NCBI RefSeq assembly: GCF_030272615.1
Contig: NC_081408.1
Span: 770,005,336 to 770,069,335 of the forward strand
Origin: Cryptomeria japonica
Lineage: Eukaryota; Streptophyta; Pinopsida; Cupressales; Cupressaceae
Reading direction: 5' to 3'
DNA: 64,000 bases
Part shown: positions 57,440 to 64,000 of the stretch, in pieces
Numbering within the stretch: the first letter of the stretch is position 1
Layout of the letters: the number at the start of each line of letters is the position of its first letter
The notes under the pieces: model-generated
The model's input: the letters and a program-made list of their open reading frames with translations, nothing else
The model's database searches: none
Told to the model about the DNA's origin: nothing
Made by a program: the position numbers and the translations under genes

Positions 57440-59321
57440 CGTGTCTGATCCATGAAGTGTGGGTAACGCAAAAAAATTACAAGCATTTTGATGGGCATCA
57501 GTCTTGCAAAATATCATGAAGATAACCAACAGCAAAATAGGAGAGAGTCCTGAAAAATGCACAAAAAGGCATCATCAAGAGCAAGATCTTGCAAAGAATA
57601 TTGACCAAGGAAAAAGACAGAGTTTCAGATATTAATTTTGAGTCTCATTTTCTCATATAATTTCCAGCAAGCTTTGATGTGAATGCTAAATCAAAATATT
57701 TCTAGATCTTTTACACACATTATGAGTATATGTAAAAGTGGAGGGTTAATCATACAGTTCAATGTCAAGGTAAGTTCTTCTTTTGCGTTCTAATAATTAT
57801 TTTCCTTTTCATCTGCAACTAATGGCGTTAGTGTTTGCTTGATCAGCATCATGAGTTCAAATTCTTGGAGCTTCCCAATTGTCAATTGCTCACCTCCCAT
57901 ATTTCCACGAGCTTGCTATGAATACTTTGTGGACAAAAATCTAGGGCAAAGATAATAGAAGAGTTTGGCTTAGAGGCAGAGGAGTCCCATCAGTTCTTCA
58001 CCAAGCATGGTCTATTTTTTCTCGAGGCAAAAATCCTTGTAGATGACTCTATGCAGGCCTTTGATAGAAATGTGGCTAAAGTAGATTTTTGTGGGCCTAA
58101 ACCAAACGCAACCTAGAAATCTGCTCATGCTTGAAGATTTGAACAAAAAGGAGTGTTGAATTTCTCAAGGAGTAAGCCGTGCACTAATCTATTCTCTTCG
58201 CTAGGCAATGTTGATATCTTGCCTTGGAGCCCTAGTGTGTAATGTTTAGCTGTGAAAATTCAGCGACCTGCAATATATATGATCAACATGAAGATGGAAT
58301 TAAGGACCTTGGTTGAGAAATGCTTAGTGTCATGGATCAACTTGTTCAAAGCAGTCTAACTAAATATTTCTCTTCATGCTATGAAGGTATGGGAATAAGT
58401 GGAGGTGTTAATTTTGGGTTGTAGGTTATATTTTAGGATGTCTTATTAGTTGAAGAAATGGTAGTATATGTAAAGTTGAGTTTTATTTGATTAGCAGTAA
58501 TATATGAAATCACAGAAGGTTCCTAGGTTGATGGTCATGAACCTTCACGTGACTCACTGTAGTTTAACACAGAAATCATTGGAAGGTTCATTACCAGCTC
58601 CATTTACTATAGTTGTGCTGCTCGTGTTCTGTATTTATGTTGCTCCTTATCGGCACTATGGTTTGTAGCTTATGTTGTCCATCTCCAATACTTTGTTCTG
58701 TAGCCTAAGCTGCTCCTTACCAGCATTGTGCTCTTTAGTATATGCTGATCATAACCAGCACTAAAGTTCTGCTGTATATGCTTTTCATTCCAGCATGATG
58801 ACTCTGTAGCATGAAGTTTGAACAGTTCGTTGACAACATTATGAAGTTTACATTTAGCACTGTGAAGCTCTGCTATGAAGTTCATTTCCAACACAATGTC
58901 CTAAACTTTTGCATTTATTATCAGCAATTATCCTATGCTCTACACTTATAACCAGCAAACATATGCAAGTCTTGGTGAGCTTTGTAGTCTCCAACTTATT
59001 AGATAAAGTATATATAACACAAACTATTGTTGATTCCCTGTAATATGCAAAGAGAGAATAATACATCCGAGTGTTATTGGTTAATGGAAGTGCCATTATT
59101 ACTGTAATAAGAATGATATAAAGGAGTGTAAATTTAAATTTTAGGAATGTAATAAGAATCATATTAAATTTTACTCCTTTCAGTGTATGTTCCATGCAAA
59201 GCATTGATCTCCAGTATAAATTGTTTGGTACTCCTCGCTTTTCTTTCTCTGTAAAAGATCAAAATAGAATTCAATCTTCTTTCCATTGGTGAAGGATGTA
59301 AATGTGTTTAGGCTATTTCAG
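57440..59321 (+). other. Unassigned end of the giant intron
   Basis: No element recognised. At 58610-58920 an imperfect 50-60 bp motif (CTGTAGCTTATGCTGCTC, CCAGCACTA) repeats several times. The polypyrimidine tract before exon 2 is weak and the acceptor is TTTCAG. Confidence 0.45.
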
Positions 59322-60516
59322 GTCGTTAATTGAGGCTAAGCTAAAGGATGGTATCTCTCTAATTGTTGATCGTTATTCATATTCTGGAGTTGCATTTTCA
59401 GCTGCAAAGGGACTTGACCTTAGCTGGTGTAAGGTATTGTTTGTTTCATAGATGCAAAATTTTGTTGGTGCATATGTTAACTTTAGCATGTGGAGTTGCA
59501 GCTATTTTTGATAATATTACAAAATAAAATTAGTATGGTGATTAATTGCAGGCTCCTGAAGTTGGGTTACCTGCTCCAGATCTTGTCCTCTACTTAGACA
59601 TTCCTCCAGAGGTAAAAACATGGGCCTAATTACCATTAAGTTTGTATTTGATATCAGACACAAATATGATGTCGTTTATATGAGAAATGCTTTGCATGTA
59701 ATTTAAAGGATCAAAGATTTAGTTCAATTTAACAATAGGGTTAGATAGAAACTCTTCCTAAAAAGCTACTCTTACCCGTGCCCCAAGAGGAAATGACTCA
59801 ATCTCTTTGCAGAAACTTTTGAATATAACCATGAACAGCAAAGTCAACTCTGCAGGCAAAGCCAGAACCTCCCTAATCTGAGAGGGGACGAAACCACTGC
59901 AGAATGTAGCTTTACACCTGAATTTCTGCTAGAATCCAACACCGGTGAAGCAAATCGTTTGCCATAACAATTTATAGCTGTCTGATCATCGAAGTGTCCC
60001 CAAGGAGAGGTCCTCTCCAAGAAAGGGATGTGAAAATATAATTGAATCGAGCTTGATTTCATTTTTGAGTTTTCAGGAGTCATGTTGAGTTTTGTTCAAA
60101 GCAAATGACTATAAATAATAAGTACAACTCGCACTAGGTTTGCAATTAAATAGTACTGAAATTAAATTACAGAAAGCAGCTGAACGAGGAGGATATGGAG
60201 GAGAGAGATATGAAAAGTTAAACTTTCAAAAGGAGGTTGCCAAGCTGTTCAAGGCCTTGCAGGATTCAAATTGGCAGGTATTATTATTCTCTGGCATAGC
60301 TGTTTCAGAGCTTGATCGTACTTTCTTGTGGTTATTCTCGTTGCCTTAATTACATTTTTTGCATTATATGACCGAGTCTCATCATATTCATTATTACAGG
60401 TTGTGGATGCATCATTGCCAATAGAGGATGTACACAATATTTTGAAGGAACTTGTCCAAAAATCTATTACGGACTGCCAAAGAGGCAAGGAATTTTCCTT
60501 TTTATGGCCTGCCTAG
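59322..60516 (+). CDS. TMPK: dTMP kinase, coding exons 2-5
   Basis: Exons at 59322-59433, 59552-59611, 60173-60277 and 60400-60516 (stop TAG), each with GT-AG introns. They give residues 89-218 after the split Lys codon from exon 1. Motifs: [16 protein letters not shown] (DR[YH] substrate-binding segment, residues 103-118), [13 protein letters not shown], and [10 protein letters not shown] (residues 150-159, the LID-type region). The C-terminus ends FSFLWPA. All exons are open with no disabling change. The short introns here (118, 561 and 122 bp) contrast with the 52-kb intron before them. Exon limits rest on splice sites and family continuity. Confidence 0.93.
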
Positions 60517-62080
60517 TGTAAATTGTGGGGATTTTCCATTTGGATTACACACTCTCGTTCACTTACCAAGGGTAGGTGGATCTCAACAGTGTGCAGAAGT
60601 CATTCCCCGGTTAATCACAGATTATCATAAAATAACTGCTAATTTGTATTAAGTGCGAGAAGAGCATTACTGCAGTTGTTTGAATTATAATTACCATTAC
60701 AATTACAATTACGTATTTGAGTAATTCTCAGTGACAGTCATTCCAATTTTACAAATGGCAGAGTTGTTTTGGCTTTCTTTACCAGAATATTAGATCCCCA
60801 AGTCAAGATTAGTTGATTGCTTTAACTATTCTTTTTGATTTTGGGTTAGAGTACACAAAACTATGAAAATCTCTAGTTTTTACTGAGAACTTTCTAAAAT
60901 TACATAAATTTCTTTTTTGAAATTAATACATCCCATTTTTGTTTTGATGTGTTATTTTTTATTTTCTCCTTCCATTTTTTGTTAATTTTATTTTTGTACA
61001 GTTTCGTATATTTTTCATTTTTAATTATTTGTTGTGTTTACATTTGAACTTGATTAGCCGATAGGCTATATTGCATGGGGTTTCAATCAATACCTGTCTC
61101 ATGCCGGAAATCCATTGTCTATCTGGTAAACAGGGCCAGAAAACAAGCTAGGAATCTGTCTCCTATCCTGTCACCTGAAAACCAAATTTCACTTGCATTT
61201 AATGCTTTTATTTAAAAGACTGGAAAAATATGGCAATAAAATCTCCCAATCAAATCACATCCATTTTTCATTTATTATGGTACCCTTATTCTTCGTTCAA
61301 GCTCAGAGAGCAAAGCCCTGTGTCGGTGCTTCAGTCTCCTATGCCCTGCAGCAGTACCACTTCCCCACCTGGAAGGTTGCACAGATTTAAGCCAGTTTCT
61401 TTCATCAAAATTGTGCCTTTGAATTATATGTGCAGCAAATTCAAGGAAATTGGAGGGGTTTAGGATCAGCAGGGATGCTAATTTCTTCCTCCGTAGCACT
61501 CTGAGTCCCTGTGTTCCTGTGGATGATCAAAAATCAACTACCAATCTTGAAGGGATGTTTATTAGAGATGATTTATAGCCTTATGCAGAGGATATTTTTA
61601 ATTCTTCATGATGCACAGGCGCAGCACCAGGCTTTTAAGGAGGATTCTGTTGTTAACGTCTTTCATTATGTCAGTAAAGCACACCAAGGCCAGGTGTGTT
61701 TTTCTTTAATGTTTCTTTCTCCCCTTCAAGAGTTCTTTAATTTATAATAAATGGAAGACACCTTTAAGTGTGGCTTTGGATTAAAAATAATAAATGGGGC
61801 ATGTCTATAAATGAGATATTTCAATTTTGCTTTGGATTCGTAATAATAAATGGGGCATGCTTGTAAATTAGATTTTTCAAGTTTTACTGTTGGGCATTTC
61901 TTGGATTTATGATTTTATGGATTCAGTGTGATTTGTTAACACCCCAAAGATTTTATTTTTAAATCTATAAATTGAATTTTTTGCTCTGCTATCTGTTTTT
62001 AATGTATAATGAATCTAACTTAATTCAGTGAATAACTAATTATTTAGGTCCACAGGAGGCCCCTTAGGATTTGTGGGTCC
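60517..62080 (+). other. dTMP kinase 3' UTR and downstream flank
   Basis: AT-rich sequence; the polyadenylation site is not identified. Short open frames (for example 61193-61463, 61511-61747) show no recognisable domain. Confidence 0.4.
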
Positions 62081-62088
62081 TGTTGTCA

Positions 62089-63120
62089 TTTTATGACACC
62101 CTTGGTCCATCAGTGAGAACCAATCAGAGATATTTTCCATGGACCAGCTCTGCCCCAGTTGATCAAGGAGAAAACCAATGGAGGCTTGAACTTTTTAAGT
62201 GTTGTCTTGTCAGAAGGAAAGTTCCTAAGTCTTCTCTTCCCTGGAACTCATAACTCTAGAACCCTGAAGTTCTCAAGTTTAAAAGTCTTCTCTTCCTCGG
62301 AACTCCATAAACTTCGGAACCCTGAATTTCCCAATTTCCTAAGTCTTCTTTTCCTCGGAATCCCGTTACTCTGGAACCCCGAAGTTCCCAAGTTCCTAAG
62401 TCTTCTCTCTTGGAACCGCGAAGTTCCCAAGTTCTCAAGTCTTCTCTTCCCCAAAACACCATAACTCTGGAACCTCGAAGTTCCTAAGTTCCTAAGTCTT
62501 CTCTTCCCTGGAACCCCGAAGTTCCCAAGTTCCCAAGTCTTCTCTTCCCTGGAACCCCGTAACTTTGGAACCCTGAAGTTCCCAAGTTCCTAAGTCTTCT
62601 CTTCCCCGAAACTCCGTAACTTTGAAACCCTGAAGTTCCCAAGTTCCTCAGTCTTCTCTTCCCCGGAATCCCGTAACTCCGGAATCTCAAAGTTCCCAAG
62701 TTCTTAAGTCTTCTCTTCCTTGGAACCCCATAATTTCGGAGCCTGGAAGTTCCCAAGTTCCCAAGTCTTCTCTTCCTCAGAACCTTGTAACTTTGGAACC
62801 CCAAAGTTTCCAAGTTCCTATGCCTTTTCCTCCCAGACTCCGGAAACTCGAGTCTCCCAAAGTTTTCTGACTTTCGACGACTTGCAACACTTCTAGATGG
62901 CGTGATCAATACTCAACCTTAATGCTCCACCAACTCTTGCAACTTGTACACTTTCTTTCATGGAGCTACAGGGGGGAGTCCAGGTTTTTGTTACCTTCAA
63001 TGGGGGGAGTCCTCTTATTTTGATCCAATCAAATGATATACTAGTGGTTGCGTTAAAGAGTATACCATATTTCATTGGTGAAACAACTACTACCTGTTGA
63101 CATGGCTAAAATCGTATCGC
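62089..63120 (+). mobile_element. Possible gypsy LTR containing the minisatellite
   Basis: TGTTGTCATTTTATGACACCC at about 62089 resembles the start of plant gypsy LTRs, and GGGGGGAGTC tracts follow at 62970-63020. No matching end, target duplication or genes were found, so this is tentative. Confidence 0.25.
62218..62830. repeat. 57-bp minisatellite
   Basis: About 11-12 units of AAGTTCCCAAGTTCCTAAG followed by TCTTCTCTTCCCCGGAA and CCCGTAACTCTGGAACCC. Two units are shortened to about 40 bp. The 57-base length (19 codons) keeps minus-strand frames open as GKRRLRNLGTSGFQSYGVP repeats. Confidence 0.95.
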
Positions 63121-63242
63121 TACAACTCTATCTGGCCAACATAGAATGTTGAGAATCCTATCCTCTTGAAATAAGGAAATCCCTAATGTTGTTTTAGTTG
63201 ATCAAAGGGGACAACCTCAAGGTTCCAAATGCAAGTTCATGA

Positions 63243-63542
63243 TTGCGGGATAGCTCAATGATTGATGTGTTTTGTTGGGAGCACAAGGGGCCTTATGTTT
63301 GCAACAAGCTGGCTTGCATTGAAAATGATGTTGCGTTTCTTAAGCTGGGGAATAAAAGCAAAGCAGAAGGGTTTAGGAGACCTAAAATTAACAAGACTGG
63401 TGTGAGGGTAGACAGATTCGACATAACCAATCCCTGCTTGGCCAAAATAACCCACAACCTCACAAGAACGGTGCAATCTTCAAGGGGACTTAGAAGATTT
63501 TTAGACTACAGGTGCATGCCTAAGCACCCAATTCTGACGTAG
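63243..63542 (+). other. Unrecognised 99-codon open frame
   Basis: Starts MRDSSMIDVFCWEHKGPY. No domain recognised and no supporting context. It may be retroelement noncoding DNA. Confidence 0.2.
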
Positions 63543-63599
63543 CTTAGACGAACACCTGCAATTGAACTAAACACAATTTTAAAGGCTCAAACTAACCAT

Positions 63600-64000
63600 A
63601 CACAAGGATACACAATCAATATATCCCCAACAGTATGAACCCGAATCCATCAAATACCTGCACACCAAAAGGAATCTATCTAAACCTGCTGAAGGAAACC
63701 ATGCAAACAAAAGAAAACCAAGACAACAAACACCATACTTCAATGTTCATTTATTGATTTTGGCTGTCATTACAACAATTTCTGCAGCAGTTCTCTATTC
63801 CAAACTACTAAAATCTAACTATAATCTAACTCTCTACAAAAACTCTAGCTATCTAACTGCAAAAATCCAACCAGAATCTAACAATCTAACCCTTTACAAT
63901 GAGAGGCAGCCTCTGCCTTTTATAGATTTTACAATTCTAAATCAAGGCTCAAGATTGACTGCATCCAAGGGCCTTAATCTGCCTTCTAGAACTATGGCAA
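63600..64000 (-). mobile_element. LTR-like promoter segment, minus strand, cut by window end
   Basis: Minus strand shows CTATAAAAGGCAGAGGCTGC (TATA box, about 63917-63930) followed about 180 bp later by AATAAATGAACATTG (poly(A) signal), the U3-R arrangement of an LTR. The element continues beyond the window. Confidence 0.4.

Larger units (their letters stand above)
7276..59321 (+). other. Giant intron (52,046 bp) of the dTMP kinase gene
   Basis: The donor GTAAGC follows exon 1 at 7276 and the acceptor TTTCAG ends at 59321. The split codon AA|G restores Lys, and the protein continues without a gap into [10 protein letters not shown]. The intron is mostly nested transposable elements, on both strands. 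That both sides belong to one gene is inferred from exact phase and family continuity, not from a transcript. Confidence 0.85.

Noticed and set aside
62484-62909. 141-codon repetitive ORF
   Set aside because: Product of a 57-bp minisatellite; no support as a gene.

Overview
This is plant nuclear DNA, most likely from a gymnosperm (cypress-family-like, low confidence). The reasons are one conserved plant gene split by an intron of about 52 kb, and nested LTR retrotransposons of conifer-like type with little other coding sequence. All calls come from reading the sequence; no database search was possible.

The one clear host gene is a dTMP (thymidylate) kinase on the + strand. It has a GC-richer 5' leader with a telo-box at 5.5-6.0 kb, coding exon 1 at 7013-7275, and exons 2-5 at 59322-60516. 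Splice sites and phases join into a 218-residue enzyme. The intron at 7276-59321 holds nearly everything else.

Layout: 0.9-5.5 kb upstream holds a decayed LINE end, a tRNA-derived SINE, and a 1.3-kb polypurine block. Inside the intron: Copia-1 (7.56-14.06 kb, holding a solo LTR); a 5'-truncated LINE with an 18-bp target duplication and an extra ORF 3' of RNase H (14.4-17.2 kb); a MITE-like repeat, a long hairpin and a solo-LTR-like block (17.5-19.8 kb). Next comes a tandem LTR-internal-LTR-internal-LTR array of a gag-protease gypsy-type family, 'G' (19.83-55.63 kb). G carries a SINE, a gag-only copia (Copia-2) containing a hAT transposon, a FLYWCH-type MULE, a second gag-protease gypsy element (E2), and a 3.5-kb solo-LTR-like element (E3). 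E2 holds a TRIM and a related solo LTR (E4), E4 holds Copia-3, and Copia-3 holds a further solo LTR. After the gene come a 57-bp minisatellite and LTR-like sequence.

Most insertions are defined by matching target-site duplications, so the order of insertion can be read. Strongest leads: the 52-kb intron; a FLYWCH plus MULE transposase of a kind better known from animals; two LINE remnants with ORFs downstream of RNase H; and a TRIM that seems to have travelled inside a gypsy element.
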